Shown: positions 51,128 through 59,075 of the stretch, in pieces
Layout of the letters: the number at the start of each line of letters is the position of its first letter
How positions within the stretch are numbered: the stretch's first letter is position 1
Assembly: GCA_963811705.1 (NCBI GenBank)
Contig: CAWESL010000002.1
Coordinates: 1 to 64,000 of the forward strand
DNA length: 64,000 bases
DNA from: DATJPR01 sp963811705
Lineage (GTDB): Bacteria; Bacteroidota; Ignavibacteria; UBA10030; UBA6906
Reading direction: 5' to 3'
Made by a program: the position numbers and the translations under genes
Notes under the pieces: model-generated
Told to the model about the DNA's origin: nothing
What the model saw: the letters and a program-made list of their open reading frames with translations, nothing else
The model's database searches: none

Positions 51128-51916
51128 TTATCGCTGGATATTGTTCGCGATGGTCAGCATATCGTCGACTGTTTTGATGGTCTTCGAGTTGATCTCATAC
51201 GCCCGTTGCGCGGTGATCATATTGACCATCTCTTCCACCACATCCACATTCGATGACTCCAGATGTGACTGCATAATCTCGCCAAACCCTTCCGTTCCCG
51301 CTGTGCCGGTGATCGGCGATCCGGAGGCCGGAGTCTCGACATAGAGGTCGTCTCCAATGGCGCGAAGCCCGGCAGGGTTGACGAACTTTGCCAGCTCGAA
51401 CTGGCCGATTTGCGTCGGGGTTGTGCTGCCCACGGTCGCCGCCTCGACGACTCCTTCAGAACTGACGGTGATGGCCGTCGTGTCCGCCGGGATGGTGATG
51501 CCGGGTTCGATCTGGTATCCCTGCGATGTCACGAAGGTCCCTTCGGCGGAAATCTTGAAGGATCCGTCGCGGGTATAGCCGATCGTGCCGTCGGGCCGCC
51601 GCACCTGGAAAAACCCGTCACCCTGGAGGGCGAAGTCGGTCTGATTGTTCGTGGGCTGAATATCGCCCTGGGCAAAGTTTCGTGTGGTCGCAACCGGGAC
51701 AGCGCCGTTTCCCACCTGGATCTCGGATGGTTCCTGAACGTTCGGATCGGTCGACGTGCCGCTGACTTTCAGGGTCTGGTACATGAGGTCCTGAAATTCC
51801 CCCCGGGTCTTCTTGAAGCCCGTGGTGTTCACATTCGCGATGTTGTGCGCAATCAGATCGACATTCAGTTGCTGCGCATACATTCCGGTTGCCGCAGTTC
51901 TCAACGCTCTGTTCAT
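51128..51916 (-). CDS. flgG: Flagellar distal rod protein
   Basis: 262 residues. Standard N-terminus ALRTAATGMYAQQLNVDLIAHNIANVNTTGFKKTRGEFQDLMYQ, core LQGDGFFQVRRPDGTIGYTRDGSF, C-terminus SNVDVVEEMVNMITAQRAYEINSKTIKTVDDML. Full-length FlgG. 25 nt after flgF. Confidence 0.96.
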   Translation of the reverse strand: MNRALRTAATGMYAQQLNVDLIAHNIANVNTTGFKKTRGEFQDLMYQTLKVSGTSTDPNVQEPSEIQVGNGAVPVATTRNFAQGDIQPTNNQTDFALQGDGFFQVRRPDGTIGYTRDGSFKISAEGTFVTSQGYQIEPGITIPADTTAITVSSEGVVEAATVGSTTPTQIGQFELAKFVNPAGLRAIGDDLYVETPASGSPITGTAGTEGFGEIMQSHLESSNVDVVEEMVNMITAQRAYEINSKTIKTVDDMLTIANNIQR

Positions 51917-51941
51917 GGGTCTGCTTCCTCGTTAGTGACCG

Positions 51942-52679
51942 TTACAGTTGTCCAACGGTGTTCGTCCGTTCCAGCGTCGCGTCCTGCGCGCGGAGTGCCT
52001 TCTGGTCCGCCTCGAATGCCCGGGTCAGTTCGATCATCGCGATCATTTCGCTGATCCCGTCAACGTTTGAATCTTCCAGAAATCCCTGCCGGACCGCGGT
52101 CTGGCTCCCGGGGCCGTTTGTCTCGAGCGTCCCGGGATCAACCGTGAACAAGGTTTCATGATCTTTGTGAATGGCGGCATAGTCCGCGAAGTCCACGATC
52201 TTGAGATGCCCGATGGACTGTTTATCCAGCATCACTTCACCGGTCTCATTGATGTGGATCGAGCCGGCCTGAAGGTGCTGGGCATCCGGGAGCTGGAGTT
52301 TGCCATTGGTTCCCTCCACCGTGTACCCTTGCCCCGTCACGATCGTCCCATCGAGGGACAGCTGCAGGTTCCCATTCCGGGTATACCGCACGCCGTTCGG
52401 CGTGTTCACGACAAAGAAGCCTCTACCCTGAAGGGCGACGTCGAGCGGATTGTTCGTCGGTCGCAACGTCCCTTCGGAAAAGTCCGTGTACTGCCGCAGG
52501 AGCGGCATGTCCGACCCCGTGGCTTCGCTTGCCGTTGTCGCCTCATCGAGGGCATCGGTGAACGCTTTGTCCCGTTTGAACCCGGTCGTGTTGATGTTCG
52601 CGAGATTGTTCGCGATGATCTCGAGCCGGGTCATTTTGGGGAGCATTCCGGATTCGGTGGTGTACAGTCCTTTGATCAT
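51942..52679 (-). CDS. flgF: Flagellar proximal rod protein FlgF
   Basis: 245 residues. Same fold as FlgG with IKGLYTTESGMLPKMTRLEIIANNLANINTTGFKRD at the start and SNVDGISEMIAMIELTRAFEADQKALRAQDATLERTN at the end. The shorter length and position before flgG suggest FlgF. ATG overlaps the previous stop. Confidence 0.92.
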   Translation of the reverse strand: MIKGLYTTESGMLPKMTRLEIIANNLANINTTGFKRDKAFTDALDEATTASEATGSDMPLLRQYTDFSEGTLRPTNNPLDVALQGRGFFVVNTPNGVRYTRNGNLQLSLDGTIVTGQGYTVEGTNGKLQLPDAQHLQAGSIHINETGEVMLDKQSIGHLKIVDFADYAAIHKDHETLFTVDPGTLETNGPGSQTAVRQGFLEDSNVDGISEMIAMIELTRAFEADQKALRAQDATLERTNTVGQL

Positions 52680-53677
52680 GGCTCCTCCACTGCGTTGGAT
52701 ACGGGGACCATTGTTTTCAGACGCAGCGCAAGGTCGATTTCACCGCGCCCCACGCCCAGCCGCTTTGCATTGTTCACGCGCTGGGCCTTCGTCTTTGCCG
52801 TGCGACAGCTTTTCGCGATCTTCTCCCCGAGCACATCGCCCTGCTTGCTCTCCATGCGGAGGGCCAATTCCATTTCTCCTTTGCCCCGCCGCAGAGCTTT
52901 TGCGAGCTGGTAGGCACGTGCTTCGACTTCGTCTTCCGTTTCTTCTTCGTCCGCTTCGACGATCTCCGGCGAGGCTACCGCCACGGGTTCCCGCCCGGGA
53001 TCCTCGGACGCCGTCTCCACCGGCGGCACTTCCGTCTTCACCGGCACGGGCACAGTCTTCCGGTCCCGGCGGCGCACGACCGCTGCGGCAAATGCGATCG
53101 AGGTCAGCGCGGCGAATGAAAGCAATCCGAGCGCACTGATCAGGTCGAGATCGTGCAACGAACCCGCTTGCGGATTGTCCCGGTGCGCGCGGATTGCCTG
53201 GGACGGCGCATTGTCCGTCTTGCCATTTTCCATGGCTGCGATCTTTGTACTGACCGGCGTTGTCACGCGTCTCGTGCCGATGCCCGCAGCACCGCGCGGC
53301 ATCACACGCAGCACGACATCGTGCCCCTCCAGACCCACATCGATGGTTCCCTCTGACCGGAGGCGTACGCTGACCGTAATGCTGTCGGGTCCCGATCGCT
53401 CAATAACCGCAGAGCGAATGGGCCCTTCTTTGAAGGAGACATGCGCCGCACCGGGAGGCGAGGACACGGTCGCGTGACGGAATGCAAGAGTCACACCTCC
53501 GGCCGTGCGCGCGGTCGCGACCACCGGGATTCCGTTCGTTCCGATCATCAACTTCCCGATGTTTCCATCCAGGGCATACCGGAGACTGCGGACGACGAGG
53601 GCGTCATCCGTTCCGACAGCAGTTGCGGACGACCCGCCCCAGAGCAGGAGCAGTACGAGGTTGCGCAGAGTCTTCAT
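52676..53677 (-). CDS. Unknown membrane protein of the flagellar operon (AMIN-like domain, two HTH-like repeats)
   Basis: 333 residues from ATG 53677. After a signal peptide (LVLLLLWGGSSATAVG) comes about 110 residues of beta-sandwich-like sequence recalling AMIN domains (VRSLRYALDGNIGKLMI, ITVSVRLRSEGTIDVGLEG). A single helix at about 178-201 (LISALGLLSFAALTSIAFAAAVV) precedes a Pro/Glu-rich region and a cytoplasmic end with two related units: YQLAKALRRGKGEMELALRM and NNAKRLGVGRGEIDLALRL. These look like the short HTH-like motif in DUF2802/DUF6115 proteins of other flagellar loci. Function unknown; overlaps both neighbours. Confidence 0.75.
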   Translation of the reverse strand: MKTLRNLVLLLLWGGSSATAVGTDDALVVRSLRYALDGNIGKLMIGTNGIPVVATARTAGGVTLAFRHATVSSPPGAAHVSFKEGPIRSAVIERSGPDSITVSVRLRSEGTIDVGLEGHDVVLRVMPRGAAGIGTRRVTTPVSTKIAAMENGKTDNAPSQAIRAHRDNPQAGSLHDLDLISALGLLSFAALTSIAFAAAVVRRRDRKTVPVPVKTEVPPVETASEDPGREPVAVASPEIVEADEEETEDEVEARAYQLAKALRRGKGEMELALRMESKQGDVLGEKIAKSCRTAKTKAQRVNNAKRLGVGRGEIDLALRLKTMVPVSNAVEEP

Positions 53678-55059
53678 CGGGCACCTCGCCATATGGGGAG
53701 ATAGATTGTAAACGTCGTGCCTTTTCCCACTTCACTTTCCGCCCGGATATCCCCCTTGTGTTGAAGGATGATCTTGTGGCAGATGGCCAATCCGAGCCCT
53801 GTCCCCTTTTCGCCTTTTGTCGTAAAGAAGGGGCGGAAGATTTTTTCAAGCACCGCAGGAGGAATGCCATCGCCTGTGTCGCTGACGCGCACAAAGATGT
53901 GGAAACCGGTCAGCGAAAGGGTAAGCGTGATCAACCCGCCCCGGGGCATCGCGTCGCGGGCGTTGATCAGGAGGTTGAGGAACACCTGCTGCAGATAATT
54001 CGCGTTGCCGGCGACCGGGGGAATGTTCTCGTTCGATTCGATTTCGATTTCGATGCCCGCACCCCGGAATTCGTGCTGAACCATGGCGACGATATCGTCA
54101 ATCACCTTCCGGAGATTGATCGGCTCCATCACCACATCCTCCGACGCGTTCCGCGCGAAGTTCATCAGCCGATGGGTGATCTCCGAAAGCCGCCGGACCT
54201 GTTTGCTGAACATCTCCGTCCAGTTGGGAAGCGGACGGCCCGATTCAACGAGTTCAAGGTTGAGCAGCAGCACCTGCAACGGGTTCTTGATTTCGTGCGC
54301 GATGCCTGCCGCCAGTTCGCCGATCGCAGCGAGCTTCGCCGCCTGGATCATCTGAGCGTGGGAAGCCTTCAGTTCGTCATTGGCCTTCACCAGCTGTTGG
54401 TGCGTCCGCCAGTTCTCCACCGCGACCGCCGCCTGGTTTGCGAGGACCGATAAGAGCTGCACATCCTGGTTGGAGAAGTCCTGTTGCGGCTTCACCGTGT
54501 GAATGACATAGAACCCCAGGCCGCGGTTGCCCAGGATCAGCGGAACGATCACGAAATTGCGGCCGCTGGACCCTGCGACCATATGCTCCAGATCCGGGAT
54601 GATGACCGTCTTCTTCTCCGTGATCACCCAATCGACGATCCCCGCTTCCATCTGCTGACGCGCCTCCTGCTCGAGCCGCGCCGAACTCTTCGTGGACAGT
54701 GCGGACAGGTTGCTGGAATGCTCCTCGAAGGTGAAAATGTTGCATTCGATCACCGGGATGACCTGTCGGGTCAATTCGATGAGCGCGCCAACGATCAGGT
54801 CCGGTTCGTTGCTCGTGCTGATCGTGTTGGACATCCGCTGCATCGCCACCAGTTCGTCGATCGACGTCCGCATCGCAAGGGTGTTGTTGCTCGCGTGGGA
54901 ATTGTCCTGCCGGAGCACTCCGATCGTCCGTTCGAGGGCGCGGATATAGGTTTCCCTGTTCTCGATAAACTGTTCGAACTGCGGGAGCGCCTCTTCGATC
55001 ACCTGCGCTGTATTTTTACGCTTTGGCGATTCGCCGTTCATGTCCTTGGAATCCCTCAT
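53674..55059 (-). CDS. GAF-domain histidine kinase
   Basis: 461 residues, no membrane segment. An N-terminal coiled coil (20-80), a GAF domain (about 85-215), a HisKA domain with H255 in AAGIAHEIKNPLQVLLLNLEL and an HATPase_c domain (NLLINARDAMPRGG, VSDTGDGIPP, GEKGTGLGLAICHKI). Similar to NtrB/FlrB-type kinases. A second ATG at 55041 is a possible start. In the flagellar operon it may control a response regulator (e.g. that at 40008 or a sigma-54 activator elsewhere). Confidence 0.9.
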   Translation of the reverse strand: MRDSKDMNGESPKRKNTAQVIEEALPQFEQFIENRETYIRALERTIGVLRQDNSHASNNTLAMRTSIDELVAMQRMSNTISTSNEPDLIVGALIELTRQVIPVIECNIFTFEEHSSNLSALSTKSSARLEQEARQQMEAGIVDWVITEKKTVIIPDLEHMVAGSSGRNFVIVPLILGNRGLGFYVIHTVKPQQDFSNQDVQLLSVLANQAAVAVENWRTHQQLVKANDELKASHAQMIQAAKLAAIGELAAGIAHEIKNPLQVLLLNLELVESGRPLPNWTEMFSKQVRRLSEITHRLMNFARNASEDVVMEPINLRKVIDDIVAMVQHEFRGAGIEIEIESNENIPPVAGNANYLQQVFLNLLINARDAMPRGGLITLTLSLTGFHIFVRVSDTGDGIPPAVLEKIFRPFFTTKGEKGTGLGLAICHKIILQHKGDIRAESEVGKGTTFTIYLPIWRGAR

Positions 55060-55927
55060 GCGCGATCGATTCAGCCCGCGTCACCTGTTCGAGGTCCTGC
55101 CCGAGAAGGTTCACGTAGCTGGTAAGATATTCGTTCAAGACGTTCTGGTCGTTCAATTGCAGCCGCCCCAGCGCCTCTGCACTGAAATCACTCCCCTTGT
55201 CGAATTCCAGCGGAACATCCGCGATCCGCGTCGATATTACATCGGCAACGTGAATGATGGAAACCAGGTCCGGATTCTTCCTGGCCCTGCCGGGCGCATG
55301 GTGGCACGCGACGGCCTCCACCAGATGGTCCGGAAGGTTCCACCGCTCCGCGAGCCACCCGCCGATCTCGGCATGCGTGACCCCGAGGACGCTTTCCTCG
55401 GCCTCGATAAAGGAGAGGTCCGTCTCGCGCGCGATCTCGACGATCCGTTTGAACTCCGGTCGGAAATACCGGTGCAGCACCGAGAGTCCCATGTCGTGCA
55501 ACAGTCCTCCCACGAACACTTCTCCGCTGACCCGGTAATTCAGGTCCCGGGCGAGACGGCGGGCGAGAACGCCGGCCGCGATCGAATGATCCCAGAACCC
55601 CTTTGCGTCGAAGTACTGGTCGGATTTCTTCTGCAGAGAACTCACCAGCGAAATACTGATCACAATTTCCTTGAGTGCGTCATATCCGAGCACGATGATC
55701 GCGAAATCAATGGTCGAGATCTTTCGTGGAAACCCGTAGAAGGGGGAGTTCGCGATCTTGAGCACCTTCGCCGTAAGCGCCTGATCCGTCGAGATCACCT
55801 TGCCGAGTCGTGACGCGCTCGTCTTGGGGTTGTCCACCATTTCGACAACCTCCATCGCAACGGTCGGCAACGCCGGCAATTGGATGATGGTTTGGACCCT
55901 CTCCTTGATGTGTTCAGGTGACATCAT
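55016..55927 (-). CDS. HDOD-domain protein
   Basis: 303 residues from ATG 55927, with GAGGAGAG upstream; a TTG at 55960 is the longer option. HDOD features: LPALPTVAMEVVEMVDNP, VISTDQALTAKVLKIANSPFYG, ARRLARDLNYRVSGEVFVGGLLHDMGLSVL and VACHHAPGRARKNPDLVSIIHVAD. HDOD proteins are non-enzymatic relatives of HD domains that act in motility and signalling, e.g. as c-di-GMP or kinase partners. It overlaps the kinase gene. Confidence 0.88.
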   Translation of the reverse strand: MMSPEHIKERVQTIIQLPALPTVAMEVVEMVDNPKTSASRLGKVISTDQALTAKVLKIANSPFYGFPRKISTIDFAIIVLGYDALKEIVISISLVSSLQKKSDQYFDAKGFWDHSIAAGVLARRLARDLNYRVSGEVFVGGLLHDMGLSVLHRYFRPEFKRIVEIARETDLSFIEAEESVLGVTHAEIGGWLAERWNLPDHLVEAVACHHAPGRARKNPDLVSIIHVADVISTRIADVPLEFDKGSDFSAEALGRLQLNDQNVLNEYLTSYVNLLGQDLEQVTRAESIAHEGFQGHERRIAKA

Positions 55928-55967
55928 GACGCGTACACTCTCCTCATGAGCACTGGCCAATGATCGC

Positions 55968-56735
55968 TCACAACATATCCGACAGCTGTCTCCGGAGATC
56001 CCGGAGGACCTCCGTGTGGATCTGCGATATCCGCGACTCGGAAACCTTCAGGATTCTCGCGATATCCCCGAAGCGCAGACCCTCGTAATAATAGAGCGCA
56101 ATGACGGTCCGGGCGCGGTCCGGCAGTGCGCTGACCGCCTCGACAAGTTCGTTTCGCATCTCTTGTTCTGAAAGAAGCTCGAGCGGACCGGGGGCATCCT
56201 CGGGCACCTGGTCCGCCGCCATGGATTCGGCAACAGCCACGGCGTGCGGGGAAGTTTTCATCACGCTGGTGTCCGAAATAATCCGATGCAATTCGTCCAC
56301 TGTAATCGACAATTTGCCGGCGATTTCCTGGTCGGCTGCTTCGCGACCGACTTCCTGGCTGACTTTCTCCTTGGCGCGTTCGATCATCCTGGCATTTGCC
56401 CGGACCGACCGGGGGACCCAGTCGAGATTTCGAAGCTCGTCGACGATGGCTCCCTTGATCCGGGGGATGGCATAGGTCTCGAACTTGACCCCCGATGACA
56501 GGTCATAGCGGTCAACCGCCTCGATGAGTCCGAGGATGCCATATTGCATCATGTCATCGTGCTCCAACGACTTTCCGGAACCGCCGCGCGGCTTTCCGAG
56601 CCGGACCACGACATACCGGACGAGGTCGAGATAACAGAGAACGAGAAGACGCTTGGTTTCCAGCGTCCGTCGCTCAAGGTACCGGGGCCACAAGACCTGC
56701 GGGTCCATTTCCGACGTTTGACCGACCGGTGGCAT
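55968..56735 (-). CDS. fliA: Flagellar sigma factor (sigma-28)
   Basis: 255 residues. Sigma-70 family of the FliA/WhiG type: region 2 (HDDMMQYGILGLIEAVDRYD, FETYAIPRIKGAIVDELRNLDWVPRSVR), region 3, and region 4 (LPDRARTVIALYYYEGLRFGDIARILKVSESRISQIHTEVLRDLR). It directs transcription of late flagellar genes. No flgM anti-sigma gene is recognised in the window. Confidence 0.95.
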   Translation of the reverse strand: MPPVGQTSEMDPQVLWPRYLERRTLETKRLLVLCYLDLVRYVVVRLGKPRGGSGKSLEHDDMMQYGILGLIEAVDRYDLSSGVKFETYAIPRIKGAIVDELRNLDWVPRSVRANARMIERAKEKVSQEVGREAADQEIAGKLSITVDELHRIISDTSVMKTSPHAVAVAESMAADQVPEDAPGPLELLSEQEMRNELVEAVSALPDRARTVIALYYYEGLRFGDIARILKVSESRISQIHTEVLRDLRRQLSDML

Positions 56736-56738
56736 GGA

Positions 56739-56987
56739 TTACTTCGCCGCCTCTGCAGCCGTCTTCGCCTGATGCGGCGCCGGGTGACCGTCGCGTTCCG
56801 GTTCCACCGTTCGGTGCTCCGCGAAGTTGGCCACCACGAGGAGAATGATCATCATTGCCCCCACGACGGCGATGAACACGACAAACGACCGGGCGACGAT
56901 TTCGAGCAGGTCGGTGTGCTGGAGACCGAACAACACTGCAGCGACACAGAACGAGAGCAATCCGACTTGGAAGATGACTTTGGTCAT
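56739..56987 (-). CDS. Small two-helix membrane protein between flhG and fliA
   Basis: 82 residues: two hydrophobic segments (VIFQVGLLSFCVAAVLFGL and SFVVFIAVVGAMMIILLVVANFA) and a hydrophilic tail rich in His/Glu/Ala. No family recognised. Two nt after flhG and three before fliA, so part of the flagellar operon. Confidence 0.7.
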   Translation of the reverse strand: MTKVIFQVGLLSFCVAAVLFGLQHTDLLEIVARSFVVFIAVVGAMMIILLVVANFAEHRTVEPERDGHPAPHQAKTAAEAAK

Positions 56988-56989
56988 GA

Positions 56990-57823
56990 CTAAATGGCCT
57001 TTCTTTCACTTCGTGCCATGATGGAAGGCAATAGGTGACTGGCAAACGATTGCAGAGAAAGCGATGCGGCCGTATACGGGTACGCCTGGACCAGCGGTAC
57101 CTGCTGGACGATCGCTCTTGACACATTCGGATCCGCCGGGATCGCGGCGGTGATTTCCACGTCCCGCTTGAGGAAGTGATTGACCGCCATCCTCAGCTTC
57201 GCGCCGACCTCCTCCGCTTCCCGCGGCGAACGGGCATTGTTGATAACGACCTGGAGCTTCGTGTCGACACGCACTGACCAGACGACTTTGATCATGGCGT
57301 AGGCGTCCATGATCGCCGTCGGGTCCGGTGTGGTCACGACCAGCAATTCATCGGCATAGCCTGCATAGCCGATCACTTCATCATTCAGACCGGCACCGGT
57401 ATCGATGAGAATACATTCAAACGGTTCGTCGGTGCCGAGGATTTCCGCCATGAGACGTTCCTGCATTTCCTGCCCGCCGAGGGGATAACTCACGTCGCCC
57501 GTGCTCGCGGGCAACACTTTGAGTCCTGATGGACCTGTGACAAGGACGTCCTCGACCGCCATGTTGCCGCGCAGGACATCGCCCATCCGGTAACGCGGTG
57601 CGATGCCGAGCATGACATCCAGACTCCCGAGATTGGAATCTGCGTCGACGAGAAGGACCTTATGCCCGGTGCTGCTCAGGGTCAACGCAGTATTCAGTGC
57701 CAGCGTGCTCTTCCCGACGCCGCCTTTTCCGCTCGTCACAACAATCACACAGGGCCGGCGTCTGGCTTCCCGTTCCCTGTACTGCTGGGCGATCTCCCGC
57801 ATGCGTGTCGCTTGATCAGGCAT
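56990..57823 (-). CDS. flhG: FlhG/YlxH MinD-like ATPase, flagellar number regulator
   Basis: 277 residues. Deviant Walker A VVTSGKGGVGKSTLALN, VLLVDADSNLGSLDVMLG and ILIDTGAGLNDEVIGYA. The N-terminal RMREIAQQYREREARRRP is the conserved DQAxxLR-like motif region that activates FlhF. It controls number and location of flagella. Overlaps flhF by 8 nt. Confidence 0.94.
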   Translation of the reverse strand: MPDQATRMREIAQQYREREARRRPCVIVVTSGKGGVGKSTLALNTALTLSSTGHKVLLVDADSNLGSLDVMLGIAPRYRMGDVLRGNMAVEDVLVTGPSGLKVLPASTGDVSYPLGGQEMQERLMAEILGTDEPFECILIDTGAGLNDEVIGYAGYADELLVVTTPDPTAIMDAYAMIKVVWSVRVDTKLQVVINNARSPREAEEVGAKLRMAVNHFLKRDVEITAAIPADPNVSRAIVQQVPLVQAYPYTAASLSLQSFASHLLPSIMARSERKAI

Positions 57824-59075
57824 GGCCGGTGGCTCCCGAATAGACCATGGAAGCGAACTGCGCCGGTTCCATCGCCAGGATGTCGTCCGGCACCGTCTGG
57901 CCGGTGGTCACATAGGCCACGGGCAAATGTTGCTTGTTGACGATACTGAAGAGCGGACCGAGAGTGACGGCTTCGTCGAGTTTCGTAAAGAGCAACCGGT
58001 TCGGCTTTACGACGTTGAACTGACGGATGATCTCGCTGATCGCGCGGGGGGACGTCGACGCGCTGACCACAAGATGGACTTCATCCGGGTCTGCAGACTG
58101 GACAAATTTCCCGAGTTCCGCCACCTCTTTCTTCGAGCGGTGACTGCGCCCCACCGTGTCGACAAAGACAATGTCCCGGTCGCGGAATTTCTTCAAGGCC
58201 CCCGCGATTTCGGTCGGTTTGTAGACGACGTCCATCGGGATGTCCGCGATCGAGGCGAACGTCCGAAGCTGCTCGATGGCGCCGATCCGGTACGTGTCAG
58301 TGGAGATCAGCCCGACATTTTTCCGGTGAAGAAGCTTGTGGATGGCCGCCAGCTTCGCGATCGTCGTCGTCTTGCCCACGCCGGTCGGGCCGACAAGAGC
58401 CACGATCCTGGTCTTCCGACGTCGAACTTTCGCGCCCTCCGGGACCCGGATCATCCGGGCCATGATTTTCAGCAGTGCGTCGCGCGTAACGTCTTTGCTG
58501 CGCCGTTGCTCGGGCGACAGCGATTCGTTGACTGCAAGGATCATCTGCCGGGCGAGCGTCTCGTCCACTTCCTGCTCGACGAGCGTCACGTACAGCTCGC
58601 GAAGCGTGTCAGGAAGATCGGGGGTTTTGGCATGCCGGATATGATCGGAGATTTCACGGAGCGCGCCCTGCATCGCCTGCATTTCGCTGCGGAGTTCGGA
58701 GATCCCGCCGTTGTCACCATAGCCTTCACCGCTGGTCCGACGCCCCGCCGGAACTGTGTTTCGCCGCGTATCGAATCGCTCGGCGACTCGCTTCAGCTCT
58801 TCCAGGTGCGCTGCCGCATCGATCATTGGCGATGAATCGTCGAGGTACCGGTCAAACGGCGCCCCCGACCTCCTGGTTGCATAGGAACCGGGTCGGCCCG
58901 TCCCGGGTTCATCGATTGCCCCTGTCACCTCGTACATCTCCCGGCCGAACAGGCCGAGACCGTTCCCCTTCGTCAGGGTGCGCGTCCCGAGGACGATTGC
59001 CTCCGGACCGAGCTCCTTTCGCATCTGCTCGGTCGCTTCTTTCAAGGTTCGCGCGGTGAATTTTCTAATCCTCAT
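57816..59075 (-). CDS. flhF: Flagellar biosynthesis SRP-like GTPase
   Basis: 419 residues. N-terminal basic domain (RKFTARTLKEATEQMRKELGPEAIVLGTR), then an SRP-type NG domain with VALVGPTGVGKTTTIAKLAA, SLISTD-type TDTYRIGAIEQL, DTVGRSHRS and FTKLDEAVTLG. It places the flagellar base. Overlaps flhA by 11 nt. Confidence 0.95.
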   Translation of the reverse strand: MRIRKFTARTLKEATEQMRKELGPEAIVLGTRTLTKGNGLGLFGREMYEVTGAIDEPGTGRPGSYATRRSGAPFDRYLDDSSPMIDAAAHLEELKRVAERFDTRRNTVPAGRRTSGEGYGDNGGISELRSEMQAMQGALREISDHIRHAKTPDLPDTLRELYVTLVEQEVDETLARQMILAVNESLSPEQRRSKDVTRDALLKIMARMIRVPEGAKVRRRKTRIVALVGPTGVGKTTTIAKLAAIHKLLHRKNVGLISTDTYRIGAIEQLRTFASIADIPMDVVYKPTEIAGALKKFRDRDIVFVDTVGRSHRSKKEVAELGKFVQSADPDEVHLVVSASTSPRAISEIIRQFNVVKPNRLLFTKLDEAVTLGPLFSIVNKQHLPVAYVTTGQTVPDDILAMEPAQFASMVYSGATGHA

